Positions 1-13,400 are shown, numbered from the stretch's first letter. The stretch is 64,000 bases of DNA from Euglena gracilis (GCA_039621445.1 CP154956.1:31440667-31504666); one strand, 5' to 3'. The notes: a model not told the origin generated them from the sequence alone. A program made the numbers and translations.

Positions 1-386
1 ACGGTGGGTCAACCTCTCACCTGGGAGGTTGGGGGGACCCCTTCCCACGATACGATAACATGGCACAAGGGAAAATTCCTTCGGCTTTTGATTATCTGAA
101 ATATGCCGAGTTGTGAACCCCCCAGCCCCCAGGACTGACCTCCCCAAAATGAGAATTTTAACAAAAAATAAAAATACACAAAAACCCCTGGTCTTTACCT
201 CCCCCCATTTCCTGCATGACAATTGCCAGCACCAGAACACTTTGTTCACCGAGAACTTGGCGCCACTGGAAACCACTTTCTGGGATTTTCCATTCCACCA
301 TGGGCGGACAGGAACCACCCGTTTTTCCCATAAAGGAACCAACAATCTTTCCTGGGCGACCGCGATGGCCGATGCGGGGGCCACAC

Positions 387-2853
387 CGGCGGTGACGATG
401 ACAAACAGCACCCCCTGGCCCCGCAGCCGCTGGAGCAGCTCGTGGGTCCCCAGCCAGCCCCGCTTCCTCCCGGGGCGTTTGGGACGGCAGGCGGCGTTGC
501 CGCCAAAAGGGAGCCAGCAGTGCCTCCCGCCTCCGGGTGGAAAACCCCTGGGGTGTGGGGGGGGCATGTGCACCCAAAAATGTTGCCACGATGAGAGGTA
601 CGAAGATGATCGAAATCGCCGGTGGACAGGAAACATATTAAGTTTCACAAAGCACATGTGTGGACTCCTCCTACGCGTCGGTCAGGCTTCTTTTAAACCC
701 CACGGGGGGGGGGGGGGGGGTAGGCCGTCTGTCATCCGTTGCAATGCAGTGGCTGTCAGAATGCAGGCGTTTCTGACTCCAACGCTGCTCTTGTGAGGGG
801 CGGGGACCCTTGAGAGACGGCGTCACCGAAGGATGGTGCATCAGAACCTTGGCAACCAGCCGGCGAAGGGGGCGATGGGGCGGGTGCCATCAACCACCAG
901 CCCACCTCCCTGCAGGTGGGTTGCAGCCAGCCAAAGACGGCCGAAAAAGGGGAAGAAATTTTTACGGCCCAGCACACCCACTCTAACTTGGCTAGACGGG
1001 GACTGTGCCACTTGGAGAGCGATGTGAGGTTCGCATGTTCACACAGGTGTTAAATGAGTCTATGTCCCCAACCCAACCGGCCTCCGCAGAGCCGTTTTGC
1101 ACAAGGCTGGAAGCGCTGCGGATTAAATCGGGGCCATAGGCGGACTGCCTTGGAGATGCAAACTGGTCAAGGCATTCCAGTAGGTTGGCCAGCGGATGCA
1201 TCTGCCAGCGAAGTCCTTTGGGAAAGAGCAGATGAGCTTACGTAAATAAAGCGAACGTTTGATTCCTCAATTTTTCCGGATCTCTTGATTAGCCAAAATG
1301 CTTCGGTCCTTTGCACCCAACCCCATACCTGGATCTGTGGCCTGGGGGGACTGGGCCCGAACCCACCCACCCACCCCACCTCCCCCTTGGGGGGGGTGTC
1401 TTCCGAGTTAAAAAGAAGCCCGGTTGCATTGCTGCCTGATATTCCCCAGGTCTATGTGTCCCTTTCCCCGACACACAGACCGCCTCCCCCCGGAAACCAG
1501 AGAGCCCCCCTCCCCCAAGAGGCGGGCCTGCCTCGCAGCGATATGTACGCTGGGCCGGCTGTGCTGGAGGGCAACGTGTAGCACGGCCGCTGCTCCCCGG
1601 AGGCGGTGTCTGCGGAGGGCGAGGACGGAGGGGCCGGAGCCGGAGCAATGGCTGGGGTGGGTTGGGGGCAGACAGGCAAACCAGAGTTGGGTCGAGGGGC
1701 TGAGGGTGGGTGTTGGAGGGAACGGGCAGTTGGCTGCCACGCGTCAGGCAGCGGTTGACGACGCAGATCGAGAGGGGGACCTGTGTACAGGGCATTGACT
1801 TCGGCTGGGCCTCGGCCGGGGATGGGTTGCACCTGAGGGGGCGATATCGGTGGAAATACACAGAAATTGCCCACACTCAGAGTGACACTCACAAAAGCAA
1901 ATCATGCAGTGCTCTCCCCCCCATTCCAACGACCGGTAACCTCTGTCCTCCAACTGGGGGGGGGGGTCATTGGACATAAGGTTGTTACCAAAAACGTGTC
2001 CTCCGACCGGGGGGTCGGTTGTTGGACAAAGAGTCAAAAAATTGGCGGTACCCGGGACTCCCCCAAAGTCAAATTTCTCCTTCCGGCGCTTCACATCAAA
2101 ATTTTTGGACAATTTCGACAATTTTTTTTGCCCCAAAAGTGCCAAAAATGGCATTTTGGCCAGTTTTTGGCAGATTTTGGGCTCAAAGATTCGGCCAAAC
2201 GTCCGAAAAGGTGTCCTCTGACCGGGGGGGGGGGTCGTGGGACTAGGGGGTCGTTGGACATGGGGGGGGGGGCTCCACCCCAAACTGAGATCCGGGTCTT
2301 ATTTTGGGGTCCGTTGCTGGAAACCCCCTGGGTCATTTTTGGGGGTCTTGTTTTTGGATTTTTTCTTTGACCGATCGGGGCCCAAAAAAGACATCATTTT
2401 CAAATTCCCATCAAAAAAATTTTCCTTCGGCGCTTCACACCGTTTGTAAACTGGTAAGCTGGCATTTACCATGCTTTTGTTTGCACTTCAAAAATCCAAG
2501 AACTCTTGAAAACGTATCATTTTCCTGTCTGAAATGTGAGGTTTTGGTCATTTTCAGGGAAATTTTCACCACCCCCGGCGCTTTGCGCTGTCAGGGAGGG
2601 GGGTCTTGTTTTGGGTGGGTCATATTTTTGGATTTTTGCTCGACTAGCCGAGGGAGGGGGGTCATATTTTGGGGGGGGGGATCTTGTTTGTGGGGGGAGG
2701 TTAAAAGAAAACAAACCAAACCAAAACCAAAAAAAGAGAGCAAAACACCACCAAATCATGACAGTAAAACACAGAGGAGTGGAAAAAGTGTGACACACGC
2801 AGACACACACACAGACCCACAAACACACACATACACAGGACACACACACACAC

Positions 2854-2889
<36 letters not shown>

Positions 2890-3018
2890 CACACTCACAC
2901 ACACATATGGCACATACACAGGCACATACAATGGGCACACGTGGGCATAGGAGGCTATCTCATGATGGAAATGCACCAGGGTGCCATCCAGGTCGCTGAA
3001 CAACACCTTCCGGTAGGG
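387..3018 (-). CDS. HAD-superfamily hydrolase, partial (3' end beyond window)
   Basis: Three exons read right to left on the minus strand. Exon 3018-2941 follows a pyrimidine-rich CCCTTCCCAG acceptor and reads PYRKVLFSDLDGTLVHFHHEI, whose DLDGTL is HAD motif I (nucleophile Asp and general acid Asp). Exon 1609-1534 encodes SGEQRPCYTLPSSTAGPAY, a stretch typical of the eukaryotic HAD-like hydrolases that follow motif I with a PSST/SSTTG loop. Exon 445-387 reads HELLQRLRGQGVLFVIVTAG, the helix and motif II strand (hhhT). Motifs III and IV must lie left of position 1. The role is probably a phosphatase of unknown substrate. The intron 1535-446 is bounded by CAGGCCC/GGGGCTG and joins in frame with the 3/5 nonconventional rule. 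The join between the first two exons is unresolved: with GT-AG the phase fails, while a GC donor at 2937 would work. The true start may be upstream, since the frame stays open to 3156. Confidence 0.72.
446..1533 (-). mobile_element. Nonconventional intron in the HAD gene
   Basis: On the minus strand the donor side reads CTGCG|AGG-CAGGCCCGCC and the acceptor side GGGGCTGGCTG-GGGAC|CCACGAG. There is no GT or AG at either end. Removing it with 3 nt before CAG and 5 nt after CTG gives ISLRHELLQRL in frame. The flanking 8-mers are only weakly alike, so the insertion is old. Two CTG triplets are possible at the 3' end; the first would need 6 nt. Confidence 0.5.
1923..2265. mobile_element. CCAACGACC-ended inverted-repeat element, copy 1
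   Basis: The left end reads CCAACGACCGGTAACCTCTG and the right end reads GGTCGTTGGACATGG, giving an inverted repeat. Internal blocks (GTGTCCTCCGACCGGGGG, then a CCGGCGCTT-containing AT-rich stretch) recur at 6.28-6.67, 60.45-60.79, 59.40-59.97 and 62.32-62.91 kb. It lies in the HAD intron between 1610 and 2940. Confidence 0.6.
2798..2906. repeat. (CA)n microsatellite
   Basis: A nearly uninterrupted CA run sits inside the HAD intron, directly after the exon that carries DLDGTL. Confidence 0.9.
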
Positions 3019-3156
3019 CTGGGAAGGGGAAACTGCGAGACACTCCAGGGCACAGGGCAGGTCAGCCACGATTTCTGACAGTTTCCCGCGCGGGGGAGGA
3101 CACTGCTGCAAACTGGCCCTGTAACAATAGGGAAAAAGTTGCAACCAACAGTCCAC

Positions 3157-4479
3157 CTGTAAACTTCAGACCAGGGGGCAATCCTGGTGGTGGGAGAGGA
3201 GGACTTGTGAGGCATTTCCGAAAGAGAATTTCCGTTAGCACGCTCTGAGGCACCACTCCAAATCCAGCCAACTCTTGGGAGGCTGGGAGAAAAATATCCT
3301 TTTGTTTGAAAAAGAAATCCTTTGTTGACAGTTGGGAAACGAAGAACGGAGACGCACCTTCATTTTAAATGTGACGAGCGAAGACAATCAAAGACATGAT
3401 AGAAATGATAACCTGTAAAAAGAAAAAAAAATGCCCTACAAGGCAACACACATGCACACCATTCAAACACCAATCAATCTCAACACAAATGAGCCACATA
3501 AAATATTGAAAAAAACACCCTGAGGGAGCGCAGGGGGGAATTCAAATCCTGAGGGAAATCCTCCCAACTGGCCACTTGTCTGCAACAGTACTAGAAGACA
3601 ATCTCTCTGCGTCTTTGCAATTCCCTTTCACCCCAAATTCTCATGGGTTCTTGCAGATCTGGCTGACCAGCCGGGACACTGAAATGCCTGGTGACGACAT
3701 CACACTGAAATGCCTGGTGACGACATCACACTGAAATGCCTGGTGACGACATCACACTGAAATGCCTGGTGACGACATCACACTGAAATGCCTGGTGACG
3801 ACATCACACTGAAATGCCTGGTGACGACATCACACTCACTTGGCTTGCACCGCATCCAACGGGGGGGGGGGGGATGCTTCTCAAAGAGGTGGCGGTGGGG
3901 GTCTTGGGGGAGGCAGGGTGGCAGTGCCAACAACGTTGGGCAGGGCCACACAGGCAACCCCCGACCGCCGGTCGCCCAACCAAGTCTCACAAGGACACAC
4001 AGATGCTGTTCACATATAGGGGGTTGGGGCTCATGCAGGAAGGTAGGGATTGGGAATGACTGAATGAGAGCTGTCATGGGATGGATCATGGCTCTCCAAC
4101 AGGATATGTGTGCAGGTTTTGCAGGGTTGTGTTGTGGTCCTATCCACACACAAAACAACTGGTCCAGGGGGGTAAACACCCACCCTCAAAAAAGCAGCAA
4201 AAAACCCCAAAAAATTCAAATAAAAGCAAAGAAACAAAAAAAATGATTGCATTCAATTTCAGCAGTCTGGGAAGAACAAAAACAACCAAAAAATATAATG
4301 TTATAACTTGGAAACAATTTTATTCAAAAAATGTCCAAATTGCTGGTCAAAAAACTGGGGAAAAAACTGCGGAAATATTTGATCACAAGGAAAGATCTGC
4401 CAAAAATTGAGAGTTCTTTCGGTGTTTTGCTGTTTTGGCAGAATTTGCTTTTGTGTGTGTGTGTGTGTGTGTGTTTTCC
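3157..4479. other. Spacer between the kinase 3' end and the HAD gene
   Basis: I see no supported exon here. The stretch holds the 26-bp tandem repeat at 3677-3832, a G-run at 3861, an A-rich block at 4180-4400 and a (GT)n run at 4455-4474. It must contain the kinase polyadenylation region and the HAD 5' end if the HAD gene starts near 3018-3156. Confidence 0.5.
3677..3832. repeat. 26-bp tandem repeat, 6 exact copies
   Basis: The unit starts CACTGAAATGCCTGGTGACG and is repeated six times without any change, which suggests recent expansion. Confidence 0.95.
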
Positions 4480-7400
4480 TCACTGGCAATTTTTCGAATT
4501 CTTCTGGACATTGATTTCAATTGAAAGAACACTTGCGCTCTCCCCTTGGCAGTCCACGCCAGTCGCGCACTTCACCCCGGCGCTGCCCCCAGCCCCCGGC
4601 CCTCCCTGCCCTCCCTGCCCAGGGGGGTCCCACGGGTGGGCCGCGAGGTAGTCCTCCACCTGCCAGCGGGCCGGGATGCCCCCCACCCCGGGCTGCTCGA
4701 TGCTGAACGACGCCGCCACGTTGGCGGCGGACTTCGCAGGCCGCTGGGGGGCAGACCCCCCCCCCAGGTCTGCGCGCGCCATCAAAGGCTGTTTTTTTTT
4801 GACTTGGGGGGTCGGGACCCAATCCACCTGCCCACCCCGGGGGGCGGAGGGCCCCGGGGGGGGACCACTTATTGGGTGTCAATTTTTGGGGCCCAAAATT
4901 TTGTCTGGTGTGAAAAATGGAAGAAAACAACATTCGTCCCAGCCGTAACCAATTAAAAAAAATCTGTGGCCCCATCCCCAGGAAGGGTTGTGAAAAAGCA
5001 GGGAGGGAAGAAGGAGGGGCAGCAATTTTCTTTCCCAAATTGTGCGGGATTATACAGGATAATGCGAAGAAATGCGGAGCAAAAGCGAAAAAAATCACTG
5101 CATTCATGCAAAATCAATTTTGGCTTAAAATAATGGACCAAAATGCCCAAAGACGGCATTTTCGTCTTTGCCGTCTTCGCCATCCTTTTGGTCTTTATTT
5201 TCTGGGCCAAATCGATGGCCCAGAATAGCCCAAAAATAGCCCGATTGATCCAATATGAATGAAATTGACCTAAATCAAAATTTGGCAAAAATTTGTTAAT
5301 AGTTGCAATTTCTGCATTTTTTTTTTTGCATTTTGATTGGCAATTTTGCACAGTTGTTCTTTTTTGCAAGGAAGGATGGATGTGGGGATGCCAATTTTTT
5401 CGAAGTTTTGTGCATCTTTTGTGAATCCCCGTTGTTTTTCGCATTTTTTCTCATTTTTGTCTATTTTTGTCATTTTTTTGAAACTTTTTGAAAATGAAAT
5501 TTTCCTCAAATTTTCATTAGAATTCTTCAATCTGGTGTCATTTTGCATTTTTTGCATGTTCTTGAGTATTTTTCTGCTTTTTTGTGATTTTTTGCACTTT
5601 TTCTCTTGGATTTTGAGCATTTTTTTTCCAAGGCCGGGGATGCGCATCCCCCCCTCCGTGATGGATCTGCAGCCATTGGTGTCGTGAGGCATTTACCATT
5701 GAATTAAAAAAACAGAGAAGAAAGGAATGCAAAATTTTTTGTGATAAATGCAAATTTTTTGAGTGCATTGGTTTAGTGTGGAACTATTTTCGACAAAACA
5801 TGCAGACGCTTTGGTATCAAGTGCAAACATTACTGAGATAAAGTGCGCCGCCTGCCTCAAACGGAAGTTTTCAGGAAATTTCTCAAAGACTAGAGGAGAT
5901 GGGGTCCAAGCCTGCCGGCTGGAGAACCTGTTGGGTGGAAAAAAGCTGATGTGTGGACCCCATCCCTCAGGAGACGGGGATCCGGCTGGCCGGTGCACTG
6001 AACCCAGGTGCTACCCCAAAACAGGCAAACACTCAAATCCGGCTGTGTGGATTCTTCAGCCAATTTCTGAGGTGAAAAGGTAGGGTGACCTCCGGCTTAA
6101 GAAATTCCCCGCTTCCCATTTGACTGTCCAGTAACAACCCTCCTCTGGAATGCAACGAGCCAAGAAATGAAATTCAACGAAACATTGAATAAATTACAAA
6201 AATCGATGGAATTGGGTGAGGGAAGAAGAGCATTTGCTGTGGAAAGAAGTCTAAAACTGCCCTCCCCCCTATCAGCCTATGTTCAACGACCGGTAACTTC
6301 TGCTCTCCGACCGGGGGGTTGGTCTGGACATAGGGCTGTGACCAAAAATATGTCCTCCGACCAGGGGGGGGGGGTGGCTGGTCGTTGGACAAGGGGTCAA
6401 AAAAAATTCGTGGGTGCCCAAAGCTCCACAAAAAACCAAATTTTTCCTTCCAGCGCTTCGCGCCAAAAAATTGAGCAATTTTTACAAATTTTTGCCCAAA
6501 AAGTGCCTTTTTGGCCAATTTTTGGCCCAAAAAGTGCATTTTTGGCCAATTTCTCGCCAATTTTGGGCACAATTTTTTTCGGCCCGGCGCTTCGAAACGG
6601 GACCAAAAACTTGGCCAAACCTCCAAAAAGTGTCCTCCGACGGGGGGAGGGGTAGTCGTTGGACTTTGCTTTTTGTAACTCTGGAGGAACTGAAATTTTT
6701 TGATTTTTTCGACTTTTTTGACCTGTTTTTGACCCAACATCAATGGGTTTTGGGCCCAAAATGTGGCGCAAAAAGGGGGGTGGGAAAACACTCATTTTCG
6801 GCTCAAAAACAGTTTTTCTGGGTCTGGAGGCCAAAAAACATGGTTTTTGGCAAAAAAAAATTGACTTTTTGACCCCAAAATGCCCGAAAACGGTCAAAAC
6901 AAGGCCAAAATTTGTACAAAATGGCCAAAACTGGCCGAAAAATGACCGTAACTCGTGTTAGATGGTGAGTTGCGGGGAAATCAAAACACTGTTAGATACG
7001 GCGTACCAAGGGCTTCAATTTAGGTCTCCGGACATTTCCTTTGATTACCCACCATTTTTGAGCAATTTTAGAAAAATTGGTTTTTTCCCAAAACAGGGCG
7101 AAAACGGCCAAGTTGCAAGCCTGCCGCGCTGTTTTGGGCCGTAAATCGGCCATATTTCGAGCCAGGTGCGGAGTTGTGGGGAAATCAAAATACCGCTCGA
7201 TAGGGCGTTCCAAGGGCTTCAGTTTAGGTTTGATTTTGCTTCATTGTCGAGATATTTTGGAAACATCGATTTTTTGACCTCTGCAGGAGGGAATCCAGGG
7301 AAGGAGGGCGTGTACGGGGTGTTTGTGAAGGCCGGTGTAGGGTGTGGAGAAAGTGGTCCGAAGGGAAGGGAAAGGTCGGGAGCATACCATTGCCTAAAGT

Positions 7401-10400
7401 GCTTCCGACTTTGTGTAATCACACAACGACGACCGATTTTGTGTAATCACACATCTTCTAGTAACTTGCAGCCTTTTGTGCAAGTTTAAGTGGCAGAAAT
7501 TTATATTAGTTGTGGAAGGGCTAAAACGGGGCGCAGGGGTTTCAGAAATCGCTCTTTTTCAGGTCGCAAACATCAACACATGGTTTTGGGCCCGCAAAAC
7601 ATTTATTTTTTTTTGACTTTCTTAGAACCGGAAATGACTGGGCTAAATGAAACAATCAATAAAATAATAATAAATAAGTTTTTATTATTATTCAGTAATG
7701 AATAGCATCCCTCCGCCTTCCCCCCTCTTGGCATAACATTTTCAGGATTAATGACCATGCTTACGACTCCTTACCTTTTGGGTGGAACATGTCCCCTATC
7801 CTTGCCCAAGAGACCCTGACCCATTTTCTGAACTTGTTCTTGGACTCAGTCCCAAAGGCGCCCCACATGCATCATTTTATTTACTTGGACGAAATCCTCC
7901 TCCTCCACCCTAATCCCACCCAGCTGCAGCACATCTCATTGGCCTTCACCACTTTTGCCGCATCCATTGGAGTGCTTATCTCACCCAAGAGTATTACGCC
8001 CCTGTCCCTGTCACTGGGAAAGGATATCAACCTCCGCAAACCAGCCATTACCCCGACAAGCCTAAGTTTCCTTCGCTGTACGGCCATGGTGTTTCGGGCC
8101 ACCTTTTACCCCCTCTCCTTTTACCCCCTCTCACCTTTTACCCCCCCACCATCCGCTCCAGACAACGCTTAGCCGGTAACCTTCTCTGGCTGGCCAGGCC
8201 CCTCCCCGGCGCCACCATGTTCCTAGCCGATCTATATCAACAACACCACCTGAAACTACTTTCCAATGCCTGCCTCCGCTCCCTCGTGGACCTCCTCGCC
8301 CTGGCCACCCTCGGGTGCCCCCTCCGCCCTCTGACACCTACTTCACCGACCCATGTCTGTTTTACGGACGCTGCCCTCGGTCCCCTAAACATCTACCAAG
8401 CTGGACTCTTCCACCTCGAACTCGGATATCAAATCCACCTCCTCCCGCCAGGGGTCACCAATCAACAGATAGCCGAAGCAGCAGCTATCGAATATTGTAC
8501 ACGCGTGTTTGCCCTGGACCGCAGTAAAAACAGTCTCCTTCTGATTGGAGACAACATGGGCACGCTACTTAACCTCCTCTCCTTAAGACCTCGCCTCTCT
8601 TCCCCCCCGCTGACCCGGATTTACCGTCGCATTTTTAATCGCCTTTTTTGGACCGGCACGTCCATCCGCGTCGCTTGGGTACCCTCCCATCTGAACCCAG
8701 CCGACGCCCCTTCACGCTTCCATTACCTTAACCACTCGGATCCACATACCCGCGCGGTTTCGACCCTCCTAACTCTCCAACACTCCCCACAACTGCCTGT
8801 TTTCCTCAGCCAGATTTGTCTCTAATACGTACTTCCGTCGGGCTGTTTGGTTCATTTGATTACCGCTTCTTCTTGCTTGTTTCGGTTCCCTCCCTTGCCA
8901 ACAGGGGTTCAAAAAACATCTGGGGACCTGATGAAGCAGTTTTTTGGGTCAGACCTTGAAAAGTATGCGGGATTATGAGGTCAATTTTTCCACTTCTTTA
9001 TAATGCCAATTATAATTTCTACGGAGAAAAATAGCATCAAAAAAATGCTACAAAATGATACAATATGTCCTCTGAAAAGAAAGCACTGCTTTAAGTGCTT
9101 TACTGGAGCTTGTGGTTTCGAGATTCTCCCAAAAAGCAGATTATGTGGGATCAAGCGGGATGATGCGGGATATTGCAGTCCGAATTTTCCCCCTGGAAGA
9201 AGACGCATCGAGAAGAAAACCCTCAAAACCAATTTCCACCATTGTTCACCTTGGAGATTACAGGGTGATACAGGGTAATTCTTCTGGCTTGTCTCAAATT
9301 TGAACTCCTCAACCTCCCCTCTCCCCAGGGGAGGGGCCCTGCCTGGGAGGCATCCCAAAGTGAAAAGAAGCCCGGTTGGCAAACCGCGCCGCCTGCACTG
9401 CGTCGCGCGTCTCCTGCCAGCGGATCAGGAAGGCGGTGGCGAACACGTCCCCCGCCCCCGTGGGGTCCACTGCAGGCTGGCTGGGGCGGGCCCCGGCCCT
9501 TCGGCCGAGGCCTTTGTTGAGGCGATGATGCACGGGGAATGTCAGTGTCACTCATACGCTCATTACCCCGCCCGCCGAAAATTCTCGGGGGGCTTTCCCC
9601 CCGGCTTGCAAGCCTTTCCCGAGGAAATTGGTTTCTCGGAAAAATCCGGTTGGGACCCCTCAAGGGGTCTCCAGCGTCGGGCCTCCCAGCTGCGGGTGGC
9701 ATGAACCCCATCCAATGAGAATCTGATCCTTATGGATTACCAGTGGACTCCCCTCAGAGGGTCTGGAGAGGGTTCAAGGCAAAAGCCCACTGACCGAGAT
9801 TGGGCTCGGTGCTGCCCCCCCCCCCTCCCCCCCCCCCCCGGGAACCGACCTTCCACCAGCGCCAGGGCACCACCGCCGCCCCTGCCAGGTCTCAACGGCC
9901 GGGCGAGGGGGGACGTGGATCCGTTCGACGTGTGCGGCGGAGTGCCCCGGGGCATGCCGGGGCATGGGAGGCGGAGCAACACCGGCAGTGGTGCGCGTGC
10001 ACGCGTCGATGCCCCCTTTCCTCCTTCATGCCCACGGGGGGAGGGGGGGCTTCTTCTGCGCCGTATGCCCCAACGTCATGCACGACGTCACGCGTACGAT
10101 ATGTCAGCATCCCTGGCCGCCAGCATCGGGTGTGTGAGGGCCTGGTCAGGGAGGGGGGGGGCAGGGTGGATGGGTCGGCCTGGTTGAGAGCCACTGAAGT
10201 TTTGTGTGGCTGCCCCTCCGCGGCGGGTTCTTTAGGACTGGGGGGGGGGGGTCGGCACCCAACCACCCTCCCTCGCCAGGTCACCAGCCTTCAAAGAAAT
10301 CCCAGGCCCCTCCGACCCCCAGTCGGAAAATGGTGCTGCCATCGCGGTACTCCGTCAGCACCACAAGGGGCACCAAGGGGAAGACCCGATCGAGGCGGCT

Positions 10401-13400
10401 CAAACAGGGTTTTTTTTTAAGACCGGGGGGAGGGGGGGTTCCCCCCACCCACCCACCCCTGGGGAGCCCCTTGGGGGGGGGGTCCCGGGGGACCCACAAA
10501 AAAATGGCAGAACAATCGCGAAAAGTGCTAAAAATAGCACCTTTTCAAAAATTTTCGGCGCCTTCGGCGCCGAAAAGTATATCCCACCCCCCTCCAGGGG
10601 GACTCCCCCCAGGGGAGGGGGCTCGGCCGGACCCACCCTACCCCCCCTCCCGGGGGTCCAAAACTAAAAAAAAACTCCTGGGCTCAAATCGCCGTCGAGG
10701 TCCTCCAGGGACAGGATGAGCATGGCCAAGTGGGGCAACACTGCTGCCGGCCCCTCTCTCCACCTGTGATGCACCTCCGGGGTAAGGGATGCAGGCAAAC
10801 CCGTTCAACGCGAGGCAATCATATTTGAAAATGATGCTGCCACACAAACAATTTGGTCAGATACACATGTACTTCCACAAAAAACACACACATGTGTATT
10901 TGTGCGTCCATGAGCATATGCATGTGTGGATGTTTGAAGAAAAGATCAACATAAATATGTGCACCATATATCCAAACATTGCACTGTGCATCTTAGTGTG
11001 GACATTTTAGACAAATGGGGGATATATGAACTGAAATTCCCTGGGGTTGGAGTTTGAAGGATGGAAGAAACCAGATGAACACCATTGCAAAATACAAAAC
11101 TCAATTTGAACAAACATGCAAACCAAGCAGGGAAATCTCAGGCCGTGGCACTGGCTTAAAGGGTGTATCCTTTGTGAGTGTGCACAACTGTGCAAATGGA
11201 CAATTTTTTAAAAATGACAGGTGAGACTAAGCCGTAAGCAATAACCTCCAACCTTCAACTTTGTGAGAATTCAATAGTGCACATTTGCTCAAACGGTCGG
11301 TGTATGCAAATTCACACACCAACCATTTGTGCAAATGTGTAAAAGGGCCACATGTTCAAGTCGAAATTGGGGTGTTTGTGAAATTGCCCAAAAGGCTGGT
11401 CTGGTTGGTTTGCACATCTGCGCAAACCGACCACATGTGTAAATTCACAAACCTGCCATTTAGAGGGGGCAGATTGGAAATCCTCAAATGCGAGATATTT
11501 TGCAGAAAATAGATTCAACTAAAAGACCAGCCCTTGGGACCGAATTTGGCATCGGCAGTTGAGCCAAAGATACCCATTTTTGACACCTGAAAAAATCGAA
11601 ACAAACAGCAGTTCCAGGTTTTATCCATACAACTTTAGTTTAAATGTGCCCCAGGGATGGATGGGAAGCCCGGAGGGGGGGTCCGACCCACCTCCTGAGG
11701 GGGGGGGGTCCGGACCCCCCCCCCCCTACCTCCAGTCCGACAAGGACTTGGAAAATTCTTCAATTTTGGTTTTGGTGAACATTGACGACATCTTTCAAAA
11801 GCGGACACTCTCATGTGATGCAACAGGAGATCTTGAGAGATGCACAACACCTAACAACATCAAATTGACGAATGGTGTTGAAGACAATGGTGCACAAGAA
11901 TCACCAGACGCAACCAAATTGCAACCGGTGAGAAGCAACAACAGAACCTTTTTCTGACGCATTTTCGCCCATTTTTGACCAGACTTTTGCCCATTTTTGG
12001 ACCCTGCTGACTTGCGCCCCCCCCCCCGGGGGGGGGTCAAATTTTCTTGGCGTCCTGATCCAAACTGATCAATTTGGTATAAAAATTCACATGCTCTCCA
12101 TGAGGCAACTAGAGACATTCACATCATCAGCAAAAACAAACTTCGAGGAACCGAATCAAGCAACCACAAATTCACATGCTCTCTATGAGGCAACTAGAGA
12201 CATTCACATCATCAGCACAACAAACCTCAAGGAACTGCGGGTGCCTTGAACATAATAAACCACAAAATTTTTATGCTGTTTACCTTATTACTGGTCCTGC
12301 AATCAAAGTGCAACAAAGCCAAACATGCACTCCCTGTGTTAATTGCAAAGCAAGAATCAAAAAGACTGGTGACATTTACGGATCGCATGACATGAGGCCA
12401 AATGAATTCGCCAACCCGCAAATGCAACAATAGCTACCATGAACCTTGTTGCACGGTCGGCCGCGCCGAAGGCAACGAAAAAAGGCGAGTTTATTTCATT
12501 TAGTGTGGAGGGAAGACACCTGCAGAGAATGACATATCTGCTGCAAACAAAAAAATTGCGTTCTAGACCTTTTTTGGTTCATGCAAAAAAAATGAGTTTT
12601 AAAATTTTCTCCGGTGCTGCACTGGAAGAAAAATTTCCCCCTTTTTGGCTTCTTTTCAAGGAGGGGGGGATGGGGGGGTCCGGACCCCCCCTCCCAACAT
12701 CTGGGGGGGTTCCGGACCCCACCCCCTACCACATTACCCCCCAGGGGGGGGTCAGGACCCCCCCCCTGCCACCTACCTCGTAACCGAAGGGCTTCCCATC
12801 CATCCCTGCTTCACCCCCAGTATATTAGGCCGAAAATGAGGCACCGTGGGAATGGATGTGTCAGCCAACTTTAAAACCTTGGTGTTCAAGGTGCCAAAAA
12901 ATGCAATGCACTGACACGCTGCATTTGACCTTCTCAGACATGCCGCAAAGCACCTCCACTTTGTGAACGCTGCTCTCCTGCTGTTTCCACTCTTCTTTTG
13001 TCTCAGAAACCCCCGTTGTCAAGGCTTCAAAATGAAAGCAAAATTTCAGTTGGTATGCGCAATTCCAAATCAACTGCTGGAATGGCATAACTGCGTGCAC
13101 CAGCCATCCAAAACCGCAATGTTTGTGAGGAGAGGTCCAGCACAGCAGGAACACAAAGGGGGTTGTGTTCATGCTGTGCGACCATTTGCGCAGTGGAGGC
13201 CACACACATCGTTTTTGCAGTTGTGCTGGTGTCACAGAGCCTTAAGCATCAATGGCGTAGTTAACTTGCCAACTTGTGGCAATCCTCCTGTGCTCTGCAT
13301 CCCCCTCATCAAACCACCAGTGGCAGAGTTCGCTGGCAATCAATTTCTACATTATTATTACTTTATTTGTTGCATGTGAATTTCCACTCCTTACGTAACC

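Larger units (their letters stand above)
4728..9374 (-). mobile_element. 4.65-kb nonconventional intron body in the kinase gene
   Basis: The ends, on the minus strand, are CGGGCTTC and GAAGTCCG, an 8-bp inverted repeat. They are flanked by the near-duplicate TTGCCAAC/CCGCCAAC. Here the usual CAG/CTG pair is replaced by CGG/CCG, which keeps the pairing. Cutting 3 nt before CGG and 5 nt after CCG joins TTTGCC to AACGTGGCG and reads FANVAASFSIEQ in frame. The intron contains other repeats (5.2-5.7 kb AT-rich, 6.28-7.3 kb) and the reverse transcriptase remnant. Confidence 0.75.

Noticed and set aside
9223-9711. 162-codon minus frame over the kinase DPTGAGD exon
   Set aside because: It is a shadow frame; the motif-bearing frame is 9467-9378 in another register.
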